Below are positions 44,625 to 54,005 of a stretch of 64,000 nucleotides of DNA, piece by piece. Position numbers and translations under genes: made by a program. The notes under the pieces are model-generated. The model did no database searches. It was given only the letters and a program-made list of their open reading frames with translations, and was not told the origin of the DNA. The DNA is from Promethearchaeota archaeon (GTDB taxonomy: Archaea; Asgardarchaeota; Lokiarchaeia; Sigyniarchaeales; SOKP01): the NCBI GenBank assembly GCA_019057795.1, contig JAHLWS010000034.1, positions 16,057 to 80,056 on the forward strand. The letters run 5' to 3'. Within the stretch, counting starts at the first letter, position 1; each line of letters opens with the position of its first letter.

Positions 44625-45005
44625 ATTTATTCAGATAAAGTAATGGATCATTTTCGAAATCCGCGTAATATGGGCGAAATGAAAGATGCTGACGCAGTAG
44701 GAGAGGTAGGAAACCCCGTTTGTGGAGATCTCATGAATATCTATATTAAAGTAGAAGAAATGAATGGAGCAGAAATAATAAAAGATATTTCATTTCAAAC
44801 ATTCGGGTGTGCGGCTGCAATCGCAACTTCTTCCATGATAACGGAATTAGCCAAGGGTAAAACGCTTGATGATGCCATGAAGATATCTAGAAGCGATGTT
44901 GCTGATTCTTTAGACGGATTACCTCCAATTAAATTGCATTGTAGTAATTTAGCTGCTGATGGATTGCAAGATGCAATTAAGAAATATCGTGAAAGTAAAA
45001 AATAA
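44625..45005 (+). CDS. iscU: IscU-type Fe-S cluster scaffold, starting at ATT
   Basis: The family N-terminus is M-YSEKVMDHFxNPRN; here the frame reads ATT TAT TCA GAT AAA GTA ATG GAT, i.e. YSDKVMDHFRNPRNMG preceded by ATT at 44625. GGTGGA lies 6-11 bases upstream. A stop at 44607-44609 excludes earlier starts; ATG 44643 would delete six conserved residues. The cluster ligands are present: GNPVCGD, the Cys in FGCAAAIA, and LHCSNLA. It receives sulfur from IscS at 40.1 kb and builds Fe-S clusters. 126 aa. Confidence 0.92.
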   Translation: MYSDKVMDHFRNPRNMGEMKDADAVGEVGNPVCGDLMNIYIKVEEMNGAEIIKDISFQTFGCAAAIATSSMITELAKGKTLDDAMKISRSDVADSLDGLPPIKLHCSNLAADGLQDAIKKYRESKK

Positions 45006-45258
45006 CAACTATTTAGTTAGATATCTATTAAATTATGGAATTAGAATTATCGTTTTAGTAGTCCCTTCACTTCTTGGATGTTATGTCGAAGAATACCTAA
45101 TTTTTGAAGTATAAATTTTAATGAATTTTTAAATTATAAACCTTTTAAAAGATCTCATTAAGAGTCTCGCTTAAACATGTCATTATTATTTCAAAATATA
45201 AGCAAAATGTATAATTAACTAAGTTGATAATGAAGAATTAAGAAAGTAGTGATGTAAA

Positions 45259-48200
45259 ATGGAAGCGAAAATAGATGAAAAAATGAAAATAAAGCTCAGC
45301 GGTATGACCTGCGCATCTTGTGCTTTAAAAATAGAAACCAAATTGAAGAATTTAGATGGAGTAAGTAGTTCAGTAGTAAATTTTGCGAGTGAAGAGGTCA
45401 CCGTTGAATTCAATTCAAGCATAACTAGTTATGCTGATTTTAATAAGGCGATAGGAGACTTAGGATATAAAGCTACACTAGCTAAAATAGATTATAAAGT
45501 AATTGATTCTATTCCTGAATCAGAGTTCAATGAATTGGTTAATGCCATTGAAAACATTGAGGGAATATATGAAGTGAGAGGGAATTTTAAAGCCAATAAG
45601 TTGTTTGTTGAATATAATGAATTACAACTTGATGAAAGTAAAATTTACTCAAAAGTTAAACAATTAGGCTATAAACTTGAAAAAACAGCAGGAGCACTTG
45701 ATAAAGAGATCGAAAGACATAAAAAAGAGATGAGATATCGATTAAGGATTTTAGTAATTGCATTAGCTTTTATGTTTGTTATTACTCCAATTAGTTGGTT
45801 CGTAGAGGAATCGTTCTCAAAGGATTTATTTTTGTTCATTTTAGCGATAGCTGACTTTAGTATTGCGGGATCTTTCTTTCTTATTGGTGCTTACAAATCT
45901 TTAAGAAATAAATCAACTAATATGGATGTATTGGTTGCCTTAGGAACAACAACAGCACTAGTATATTCGACATTGACAACATTTTTAATTGAGGGAAACA
46001 CATTTTACGAAGCAATGAGTATGATACTTGCATTCCTTTTAATTGGCAAGTATTTTGAACTCAAAACTAAAGGACAAACTTCAGAAGCAATCAAGAAACT
46101 TATTGGATTACAACCTAAAACAGCCACTCTTTTAAAAGACGGAAAAGAGATAGAAATCCCGATTGAAGAGATAGAGGTTGGAGACATCTTGGTTGTTCGA
46201 CCTGGTGAAAAAATTCCTATCGATGGAAAAGTAGTTAAAGGAAAAACAAAAGTTGACGAGTCAATGATTACCGGAGAAAGCAGGTATGTAAAGAAAAAAA
46301 TTGATAGCGAAGTAATTGGTGCAACTATGAATCAAACTGGGTTAATAAATATTGTAGCCGAAAAAATAGGGAAAGATACACTCTTATTTCAAATAATTAA
46401 TTTTGTAAAGGAAGCCCAGAGTAAAAAAGCGGCAAAACAACAATTAGCAGACACGGTTAGCAATTATTTTGTTCCTGCGGTTATCATTATTGCCACCGGA
46501 GCCTTCTTATTTTGGTATTTTATAGCAGGTATCGGATTGGAATTGTCTCTATTGGTTTTTACATCCGTTGTTGTGATTTCATGCCCATGTGCTCTCGGTC
46601 TAGCGATACCTACAGCAGTCATGGTTGGTACTGGTAAAGGTGCTGAAAATGGAATACTATTAAAAGGTGGTGATTCTTTAGAAGCGATTAGCAAGATTGA
46701 TACAATTGTCTTTGACAAAACGGGGACTTTAACCGTAGGAAAACCTAAAGTTTCAGCAATAATTACAGAAAAAGATTTAAAAGGGCAAGGTTATGATGTA
46801 GACGAGTTATTATTTTATGCAGGAAGCGCTGAAATGGGTTCTGAACACCCTCTTGGCCATGCTATTATCGAAGAAGCAAATCAAAAAGGATTAACTCTCG
46901 AAATTCCTACTGAATTCGATGCAGTACTCGGGAAAGGTATAAAAACCAACATCAAAAACAAAAGCGTATTGATAGGAAACGAAAAGTTAATGGCAGATAA
47001 TAATATTTCTATCGGATCGTATAAGGTTAAGTTCACTGAACTCCAGCAACAAGGAATAACGACTATTTTAATCAGCGTCGAAAATGAGATTAAAGGAATT
47101 ATCGGAATATCTGATAAAATAAAAGATCAAGCTCCATATGCGTTGGAAAAATTGCGAAAGGAAGGCTTAGAAATTTTTATGCTAACTGGAGATAACAAGC
47201 AAACAGCCTTAAGCATAGGCAAACAGTTAAAATTCGACGAACAGCATATTTTAGCGGAGGTTTTACCAAACGAAAAAGCTGAAACCATTCAGAAATTACA
47301 AGAATCAGAAGAAAATAAAGTTGTTGGCATGGTTGGAGATGGAATAAACGATGCTCCTGCTTTAGCTCAAGCAGATGTCGGAATTGCTATAGGTTCAGGC
47401 ACCGATATTGCTATGGAAACTGCAGATGTAATACTCATGAGGGGAGATCTTCGGAATGTGGTTTCTGCTATTAATCTATCTAAAAAAACTTATCGAAAAA
47501 TGATAACAAACTTGTTTTGGGCTTTTATATACAATATAATTGGAATTCCTATAGCTGCAGGAGTTCTGTATTATGTATCCGAATTCTTTTTACCTCCCTA
47601 TTTAGCTGCCGTTTTTATGGCATCTAGTTCTGTTTCAGTAGTTACTAATGCGCTTTTCTTGAAAAGATACGAGCCAAAAACACCGCAACAAATCGAAGAA
47701 GAAAGATTATTAATCTCCCAAGAAAAGGTTGTAGACCCAGTTTGTGGTATGGAAATTGATCCAAGACGCGCTTTAGAACATGAATATCAAGGAAAAATCT
47801 ATCACTTTTGCGGTCCGAATTGTGAAGCTCACTTTAAACAAGACCCTGAAAAGTTTAAGAATTACGATAACATGAACCCAAAGTTAATGCAAATGAAAAG
47901 CAGCGAAGAAGATTTAGTAATTGATCCTGTTTGCGGAATGAAGGGAAAACCCGAGGATTGGATTGAACACGAACATGATGGAGAGAAATATTATTTTTGT
48001 AACGAATCGTGTTTAGTTGAATTCAAGAAAGACCCTCACAAATATTTAAAATCTGAAAATGAGAAGGAAATTAAAGAAATTGATATAATAAAAGAAGATA
48101 ATGAGGTTGATAGAAAAATGGGAAAATTAAAATGTGCTGAATGTGGATTGGAGCAAGATTTACCTACGCATTGCGGTAAACCTATGCACAAAGAAGGCGA

Positions 48201-48285
48201 AGAGTTAGTTTGTTGGATGGGAGCGTCTTGTGGAGCTCAAAAAATCCCCGAACATCATGGTAAGCCGATGGAAATCATTGAATAA
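45259..48285 (+). CDS. copA: Heavy-metal (Cu-type) P-type ATPase with C-terminal YHS and zinc-finger domains
   Basis: Residues 12-75 are an HMA domain (MTCASC, Cys18 and Cys21); a second HMA-like domain (about 80-140) has lost its cysteines. The core has TGES, the transport motif CPC (442-444), phosphorylation site DKTGT (Asp486), and GDGINDAPALAQADVGIA. C-terminal to the last helix come two YHS domains (about 824-866 and 894-940, each DPVCGM...YFC or HFC) and a zinc-binding tail (about 955-1008) with CAEC and CWMGASCG. It pumps Cu(I) out of the cytoplasm; the extra domains probably sense or deliver metal. ATG 45259 behind GTGATG. Confidence 0.9.
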   Translation: MEAKIDEKMKIKLSGMTCASCALKIETKLKNLDGVSSSVVNFASEEVTVEFNSSITSYADFNKAIGDLGYKATLAKIDYKVIDSIPESEFNELVNAIENIEGIYEVRGNFKANKLFVEYNELQLDESKIYSKVKQLGYKLEKTAGALDKEIERHKKEMRYRLRILVIALAFMFVITPISWFVEESFSKDLFLFILAIADFSIAGSFFLIGAYKSLRNKSTNMDVLVALGTTTALVYSTLTTFLIEGNTFYEAMSMILAFLLIGKYFELKTKGQTSEAIKKLIGLQPKTATLLKDGKEIEIPIEEIEVGDILVVRPGEKIPIDGKVVKGKTKVDESMITGESRYVKKKIDSEVIGATMNQTGLINIVAEKIGKDTLLFQIINFVKEAQSKKAAKQQLADTVSNYFVPAVIIIATGAFLFWYFIAGIGLELSLLVFTSVVVISCPCALGLAIPTAVMVGTGKGAENGILLKGGDSLEAISKIDTIVFDKTGTLTVGKPKVSAIITEKDLKGQGYDVDELLFYAGSAEMGSEHPLGHAIIEEANQKGLTLEIPTEFDAVLGKGIKTNIKNKSVLIGNEKLMADNNISIGSYKVKFTELQQQGITTILISVENEIKGIIGISDKIKDQAPYALEKLRKEGLEIFMLTGDNKQTALSIGKQLKFDEQHILAEVLPNEKAETIQKLQESEENKVVGMVGDGINDAPALAQADVGIAIGSGTDIAMETADVILMRGDLRNVVSAINLSKKTYRKMITNLFWAFIYNIIGIPIAAGVLYYVSEFFLPPYLAAVFMASSSVSVVTNALFLKRYEPKTPQQIEEERLLISQEKVVDPVCGMEIDPRRALEHEYQGKIYHFCGPNCEAHFKQDPEKFKNYDNMNPKLMQMKSSEEDLVIDPVCGMKGKPEDWIEHEHDGEKYYFCNESCLVEFKKDPHKYLKSENEKEIKEIDIIKEDNEVDRKMGKLKCAECGLEQDLPTHCGKPMHKEGEELVCWMGASCGAQKIPEHHGKPMEIIE

Positions 48286-48314
48286 ACCAAACCGAAAAAA
48301 GGTGAATGTATAAC

Positions 48315-48494
48315 ATGGAAAACATGGAAATATACAAATGTAGTGGATGTGGAAAAGTAATTGAAACACTTCCTCAGTGTTGTGCCCAAGATATGGTTTT
48401 TAATGAAGAAAGAAACGAATTCGAGTGTTTTATGGGCGGAGACTGTGGATATGTAAGCCTATCTGAACTAAAATGTAAAGATTGTTGTAAATAA
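48315..48494 (+). CDS. Small cysteine-rich metal-binding protein paired with the P-type ATPase
   Basis: The preferred start is ATG 48315, because GGTGA sits at 48301-48305 (ideal distance), although the frame is also open from ATG 48306. The protein (59 aa) has YKCSGCGKVIET, QCCAQDM, FECFMGGDCGY and KCKDCC, closely related to the tail of the upstream ATPase (CAECG... LVCWMGASCG). It is probably a stand-alone version of the same metal-binding module, cotranscribed and possibly a copper chaperone or sensor. Confidence 0.65.
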   Translation: MENMEIYKCSGCGKVIETLPQCCAQDMVFNEERNEFECFMGGDCGYVSLSELKCKDCCK

Positions 48495-48509
48495 TAAAAT
48501 CCTTATTAA

Positions 48510-48518
48510 TTTTTTTTT
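48510..48518 (+). terminator. Oligo-T terminator after the copper genes
   Basis: Nine consecutive T residues 16 bases after the small metal-binding gene fit the end of the copA operon. Confidence 0.45.
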
Positions 48519-48547
48519 CTATTCTATTTTTAAAAATATTCTATATT

Positions 48548-49828
48548 TTATTTCTTAACTATGTTGTTCTTTAATTTAAGCCATATTTCTAGTGCTAAAA
48601 ATATAATTAAACCAATCCCAGTTATCAGTGCTCCTACGAGAAAAGCTGTTTGATATGCGAATACCTCACCGAATCCTTCACCGATTAAAAAATCAATTAA
48701 AGGTCCTGAGATAATCGTACAAGCTAATCCCCAAGAAAGAAAAAAGGTTGTATTATACATCCCAAACAATTTTGCTCTGATTCTTGAAGGTATTAAATCA
48801 GAAGCAATAGCATAAGACGATGCAAAAATAATTACTTCAGACATGCCTAATAAAAAATTCCCCATAAAAATAAAAGGTAAAGTTGTTGTCAGAGCAGTAA
48901 TCGTCAAAGCCATAATCGCTAATATCACACCGAGTATTAGAGTACGAGAATGTCCAAATTTTCTGCTTAGAATACCTGCGATAAATCCAATCGTCAATAC
49001 TGCTAACGAGCGAGCGTTAGCAATAAAACTTAGCATTAAGCTATCTACTCCAAACCCGCTTTCTAAAATTAGATACTGACTATAGATGGTTGCAATGGAA
49101 TTGCGTCCGAAATTTATGAATATCAACGAAATTAGAAAGATTATAAAGATTACTTTGAAATTATCGTTTTTAGTTGGTTTATTATTAGTTTCTTCCTCTA
49201 ATTTTTGCTCAAAATGTGTTCCTCCTTCTGGTGCAAATAACATTGGAATGGTAGACGCAAACATAACAAGTGAAGCTACAAAAAACAAAGGTCCATCTCG
49301 AAATCCAAAACCACCCATATAGAGTATTCCTCCTATAGAAATTCCAATTATGCGACCGAATCCCCCAACACTAGTCAATTGACCCATGACCTTGCTTCTT
49401 TCTATAGAAGGATAAATGTCACTAATGAGAGCGCTCCAACTAATATTTGACATCGACCAAAACGCTTCGATACACATTAAGCCAAAAATAATAACATATC
49501 CTGCAATAATTAAATTTGAAAATATTGAGTGTATAAACCATACCAATGTAGTACCTACTCCTGCTAGAACCTCACCTAAAATGATGAATGTTCTTCGCTT
49601 TTGAAATTTATCGCTTAAAGGCCCCCAAACAAAATTCTGAAAAATCACGCTCATTAGCATTGGAAGTGTAGCGTATAAAGTTGTTTCAGTTACTGATAAA
49701 TGTAAAAAATCTCTTAAATAAATTGATAAGTAAGTATAAAACAACCCTCTTCTAAACATTGCGAGTAACTGAAAAGAAGATAAACCGATGAATGTTTTTC
49801 TCAGATATTTTTTGTTTTTGATCGTCAT
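48548..49828 (-). CDS. MFS transporter
   Basis: The 426-aa protein has 12 predicted helices and the MFS loop GPLSDKFQKRRTFI between helices 2 and 3. The second half has a GxLSRKFGHSRTL loop (residues about 290). This looks like a normal-length multidrug or sugar porter; no substrate can be inferred. ATG 49828. It converges with the copper gene cluster and is in tandem with the membrane protein downstream. Confidence 0.85.
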   Translation of the reverse strand: MTIKNKKYLRKTFIGLSSFQLLAMFRRGLFYTYLSIYLRDFLHLSVTETTLYATLPMLMSVIFQNFVWGPLSDKFQKRRTFIILGEVLAGVGTTLVWFIHSIFSNLIIAGYVIIFGLMCIEAFWSMSNISWSALISDIYPSIERSKVMGQLTSVGGFGRIIGISIGGILYMGGFGFRDGPLFFVASLVMFASTIPMLFAPEGGTHFEQKLEEETNNKPTKNDNFKVIFIIFLISLIFINFGRNSIATIYSQYLILESGFGVDSLMLSFIANARSLAVLTIGFIAGILSRKFGHSRTLILGVILAIMALTITALTTTLPFIFMGNFLLGMSEVIIFASSYAIASDLIPSRIRAKLFGMYNTTFFLSWGLACTIISGPLIDFLIGEGFGEVFAYQTAFLVGALITGIGLIIFLALEIWLKLKNNIVKK

Positions 49829-49886
49829 TTTAACTCAAATTAGTAAATATTTAGATTGCCAAAATTAAAAACAAAAAGTACAACAT

Positions 49887-52187
49887 CTATTTAGCTTTAG
49901 ATTCAATACCAAATACTTTAATGTCCTTTTTAGGAAAAACTTTGATAACTTTTGGCAAACCTTCTCCTAACCTTACTCTTTCTAATACTGCTACGTATAA
50001 AGGGTAATAATTAATCAGAATTTTATATAGCGTGTTCCAAACTTGTTGCTCTTCCGTTTTATTACCAATTTCTTTCCTAAGCTTAGAAAAAATAGCTCTT
50101 GCTTTCTTTCTTTTTAGAAATTTCATGTAATTCTTTATTACTTTAATTCTAACTTTTTTGTATTCCTCAGGTCTGAAATGTGCAAGTGAATAACTTAAAT
50201 CGTCGTCTGCGACCGGGAAAAAGCTAACTTTTTTATCTTCTGGTTCTTCCGGATTATCAAACAATTCAAGCTCAATATCTGATTCATTGATAGTTTCAAG
50301 TATTGGATATAATTCACCAATCGTAATCCTTGTTTCTGATTGTATTTCAGAAGCTATTTCTGATATGCTAAAATGGAAATCTGGATACTTCTCTTCGTTT
50401 TCAATTCGGTATGTATATTCTTTTTTTAAAATATCAATAATTAAATTTTTTAAAGAAGTAGGGATTTCTTTTTTAGTGAAAGAAATCATGGTTTCTTTTT
50501 GTTTTTGCCCAAAAAGCATCTCATCTTTATGCTTCTTGTTATAATCTGTGGAAAGAGAAGTTAGAAATTGGTCCGAAGCTTTATCATTATTGTTAATAGT
50601 GCCTAAATTAAGATGGCTGCCTTTCTTCTTGGTCATAGTGGTATAGAGTCTTTCTGACAGATACTTTTTTGCTTTTTTTTGAGCGATTCCTTTTTTGTCG
50701 TAACTTTCTATAACGGAGGTAAAATCTATCATCTTTACCATAGTCCCATAATCATCTTTCTTTTCAGTTAAAGTAATGTCTATGTCAATTTTTGCCAAAT
50801 TCTCAACTAATGAGTAAATTTTATTTTTTGGAAGTTTTGTTGCTCTTATTAACTCCCGATCTAAAATTTCAAGAGGATAAGCTTTAGCTCTTCTTATGTA
50901 TTCGCTTCTTATCAATTGATAAATGATGTCCATGCTTTTTGCTTCTTGATTAACGGTTTCCTTCTGTAATCGCATAAACATTGATGTTTCGTGTGGTTTT
51001 AAATAGTAAAATAACAATGTACTTCCAAGGAAAATTATCATTATTAAAGAAACAATATATTTATCAGCCATAAAGAACTGGCCAAGAAGTGTAATTTCTT
51101 GATTTGGAATTTGAGTTTGTAGAGCAAAACGCGTTAAAGTTTGAGCAAAAACACAGCCTAAAATTAATAAAATTAGCCCGTCTTTTTTAAATATAAGCAA
51201 ACTCCATTCTAAAGAACGCCCCAATTTTTTTATAATTCTATATAAGAAGTACATTGAGAAGGTAAATTCAATAATAAGAATAAACCAAATTGTCGAGCTT
51301 GTGTCCCCAACTGTAGCCTTTAGTGCGGTAATAGTGGCTGGGTTTAACACAAGAAACATTGTTAATTGAAATACTTGAAAGAAAAAAATGAATAAAACAA
51401 TTAAAGAAAAAGTATAGTTGTCAAATAAACCGGCTCTTCTCGTTTCAGCTCGTCGTCTTGTAAAAACATACTCAAAAATGATAAACAATAGCGTTAATAT
51501 TAAACTGAAATAAATTAAAGGCATGATTAATCGCATTTCTAATACATAAACACCTACTGCTTCAGCAGGAGCATTAGGTCCAAGAAAGTCTAATGATATG
51601 AAAACTAATAATCCTCGATAAAACAATGATATTACAACAAGCACTCCTAATATTAAATATGGGGCGACAAAAGCCAAAAAACCCCGAAATGCTGAATACT
51701 TTGTTATTAGTCTGGCTTCTATTTTTGTAGCAAACTTTCTTGAATACATAAAAAACCTAATACTTAATAAAACAAGCCACACTGTTGATAATCCTAATAA
51801 ATAGCTTATAATGTTAAGATTTATTGAATATATAAATAACGAAATCAAATAGAAACAAGTTATCATTCCGATATATAAAACAATCTGTTTAATCGCTGTA
51901 TACTCCTCAAAAATGAAAACTCTAATTTTATCGACACTGTATAATAAAGACAATGCAAGGAAAAAAAATACCAATGCATTACAAAAAACAAACGGGTTTC
52001 CAAAAGTAAGGATGTTTAGATAAGACCCCGGAAAATTTATCCCAAATAAAATTAATAACGAATATAAAATAAATATCGCATATAATCCAAAGAATTTTCT
52101 ATCAAAACAGTACGATTTTTGAGGTTCCTTTCCCTCAACGTATAATTCGTGAATAAATATTTTTCGAATAATTTCTATAGGTTTCAT
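49887..52187 (-). CDS. Large polytopic membrane protein with a soluble C-terminal half, 766 aa
   Basis: About ten transmembrane helices occupy residues 30-410. The rest (about 415-766) is a charged soluble domain with helices and alternating strands (e.g. YPLEILDRELIRATKLPKNKIYSLVENL, which looks like a winged helix). No transporter or enzyme motif is recognised. It could be a membrane sensor that relays to a cytoplasmic DNA- or protein-binding domain. It lies beside the 94-aa gene and the JAMM operon. ATG 52187. Confidence 0.6.
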   Translation of the reverse strand: MKPIEIIRKIFIHELYVEGKEPQKSYCFDRKFFGLYAIFILYSLLILFGINFPGSYLNILTFGNPFVFCNALVFFFLALSLLYSVDKIRVFIFEEYTAIKQIVLYIGMITCFYLISLFIYSINLNIISYLLGLSTVWLVLLSIRFFMYSRKFATKIEARLITKYSAFRGFLAFVAPYLILGVLVVISLFYRGLLVFISLDFLGPNAPAEAVGVYVLEMRLIMPLIYFSLILTLLFIIFEYVFTRRRAETRRAGLFDNYTFSLIVLFIFFFQVFQLTMFLVLNPATITALKATVGDTSSTIWFILIIEFTFSMYFLYRIIKKLGRSLEWSLLIFKKDGLILLILGCVFAQTLTRFALQTQIPNQEITLLGQFFMADKYIVSLIMIIFLGSTLLFYYLKPHETSMFMRLQKETVNQEAKSMDIIYQLIRSEYIRRAKAYPLEILDRELIRATKLPKNKIYSLVENLAKIDIDITLTEKKDDYGTMVKMIDFTSVIESYDKKGIAQKKAKKYLSERLYTTMTKKKGSHLNLGTINNNDKASDQFLTSLSTDYNKKHKDEMLFGQKQKETMISFTKKEIPTSLKNLIIDILKKEYTYRIENEEKYPDFHFSISEIASEIQSETRITIGELYPILETINESDIELELFDNPEEPEDKKVSFFPVADDDLSYSLAHFRPEEYKKVRIKVIKNYMKFLKRKKARAIFSKLRKEIGNKTEEQQVWNTLYKILINYYPLYVAVLERVRLGEGLPKVIKVFPKKDIKVFGIESKAK

Positions 52188-52334
52188 TTTCAGACTATAG
52201 GTCAGTTTATTGTAGAGGATAAAAAAAAAACGATTATTTTTTTAAATGAATTAATATAAATAAAACAAACCAAATTGCATATCACATGTTAATTTATTGC
52301 TGAAAATTTTAAATAGGTTCAAAAATATATTATA

Positions 52335-52619
52335 ATGTATATGGAAAATCAACATCAACCAGACAAAGAAGCTTTAATAAAGCTTGTTAAACAAGCTATT
52401 GAAATGCTATGCGAAAAAAACATTTCCAGTGTAGTTATTCTATCTTCTTATAAATTAAATTCCATTTTAAAAGATAACTTTGCCATAGATATTAAAGTGG
52501 ATCGAATAGGACGAGTGCTAAGCTCTGTAGCGAAAAGAAATCAATTAAAGCGATTAAATACGAATATACCAAAATATACATTGCAAATATCGAAAGTTTC
52601 CAGCCTTAAGTATTTTTAG
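52335..52619 (+). CDS. Small possible winged-helix protein, 94 aa
   Basis: ATG 52335. The protein is basic in its second half (VDRIGRVLSSVAKRNQLKR then a strand), a pattern similar to a small winged-helix DNA-binding domain. There is no metal motif. It is convergent with the JAMM gene, leaving 4 bases, and divergent from the membrane-protein gene. Confidence 0.45.
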   Translation: MYMENQHQPDKEALIKLVKQAIEMLCEKNISSVVILSSYKLNSILKDNFAIDIKVDRIGRVLSSVAKRNQLKRLNTNIPKYTLQISKVSSLKYF

Positions 52620-52623
52620 TAGC

Positions 52624-54003
52624 CTATTTTAAATTACGAAAATCAGGAATTATCTTCTGTAATCTCTCAATAAATGTTTCAAATTCGTCAAAATTGTCTT
52701 TGAATGGTTCGAGTTCCGAGATTAATTTATCGTAGTTAGTAGATAGATTTGTTTCGAAAGGGTGGTTTATCGCACTTATCCCTTTCAACATATTAATTGA
52801 GAGATTTTGGATTTGTTCCGTTAAACTTGATATTTCTTTAGTTGAATTTTCAATTCTTTCTTTTATCTTCACGTCTATCATCGAAATCTCGTATAATTTA
52901 TTAATAATCTCATTGAGATCTTTTTTAATCGATTTAGTGATATAATCGATACTCTGCTCTAAGTGTTTGTTTATTTCGTTCGTTAAGATTTCTTTAATTT
53001 CGTTTGTATTAGCTTTCAAATCTTCTTGTCCTGAAAGGCGCTTATTTATGTATTTTTTTACTTTTTCTTTATATTCGTTAATCCTTTCTTTAAATTTCTT
53101 TTCTATCCATTTTTCTACTCTTTCAAAGCCATTATCTATTGTTAAATTCATATATGCTAGCGAATCACTAATTTTATTTAGACCTTTTAACGCACCATCG
53201 TTAAATTCAGACGACCAAGTTTCTAACTCAGATTTGTAATCATTTAAAACTAAGTTCGAAAAATTTTGTAATCCTTTTTTAAAACCATCTACAACGGGAT
53301 TAATATCTTGGTATTCTAAATCGATTTCCATTTCCAATTGTTCCGCGGACATTGGAATTTCTTGAAGGTCGCGCGGAATTTCTTTTCTTAATTCTAATCT
53401 TTCCTCAATTATTATAGGGTTTTTTGTTTGTCCATATTCAACGAATTTTTGAACCCATTTGTAAAAATCTAAAGAGTTTGGTTTCTCTATTTCGTATTTA
53501 ACCTTTATATAATCGCTCTTTTCTCCTTTTGAGAGATCTCTTAATCGAAATATTTCTAAGCCAAAATTATCTGATTTTTTCATTTTGGAATGATCGAAAA
53601 CAATTCCAAATCCATATTGGAATTTTTCGTTCTGAAAATAAAGGTGATTTTTTTTATCAACATCAGAAAAGAAAAGCTTTTCAGCATCAGGATGGGAGTG
53701 ATACCATCCTACTATTGAAAGATTCTCGTTTGAAGCTTCTTCTTGAATTTGAATAAGTGAATTGTGAATTTTTTCCGAAAAACCTAATTCTACTTCATCT
53801 CCATGCGTGATTGGAATAATCTTTGTTATGGTAATGTCATCACTATCAAGGTTCTTTTTTCCAATGCAAAATCCAAGAACCTGTTCGTTATAATCTAGTA
53901 CGACATTAGCAAACCTTAATACATGGGTAAACATGTCCTTAAACGGGGCCATTTTAATGAAAACTTTACCTTTCTCGCTAATTTCTCGATTATTATCTGT
54001 CAT
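52624..54003 (-). CDS. JAMM/MPN-domain metalloprotease with long coiled-coil tail (copy A)
   Basis: Residues 10-140 form an MPN domain with a complete JAMM active site: Glu40 (NEQVLGFCIG), His102 and His104 (WYHSHP), Ser113 and Asp116 (FFSDVD). JAMM enzymes are zinc isopeptidases that remove ubiquitin-like proteins. The rest (about 210-459) is a charged, helical, coiled-coil region. It starts 3 bases after the stop of the next JAMM gene, so both are one transcript. The spacing HSHP-x7-S is slightly longer than in Rpn11/CSN5 (x6). ATG 54003. Confidence 0.82.
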   Translation of the reverse strand: MTDNNREISEKGKVFIKMAPFKDMFTHVLRFANVVLDYNEQVLGFCIGKKNLDSDDITITKIIPITHGDEVELGFSEKIHNSLIQIQEEASNENLSIVGWYHSHPDAEKLFFSDVDKKNHLYFQNEKFQYGFGIVFDHSKMKKSDNFGLEIFRLRDLSKGEKSDYIKVKYEIEKPNSLDFYKWVQKFVEYGQTKNPIIIEERLELRKEIPRDLQEIPMSAEQLEMEIDLEYQDINPVVDGFKKGLQNFSNLVLNDYKSELETWSSEFNDGALKGLNKISDSLAYMNLTIDNGFERVEKWIEKKFKERINEYKEKVKKYINKRLSGQEDLKANTNEIKEILTNEINKHLEQSIDYITKSIKKDLNEIINKLYEISMIDVKIKERIENSTKEISSLTEQIQNLSINMLKGISAINHPFETNLSTNYDKLISELEPFKDNFDEFETFIERLQKIIPDFRNLK

Positions 54004-54005
54004 CT

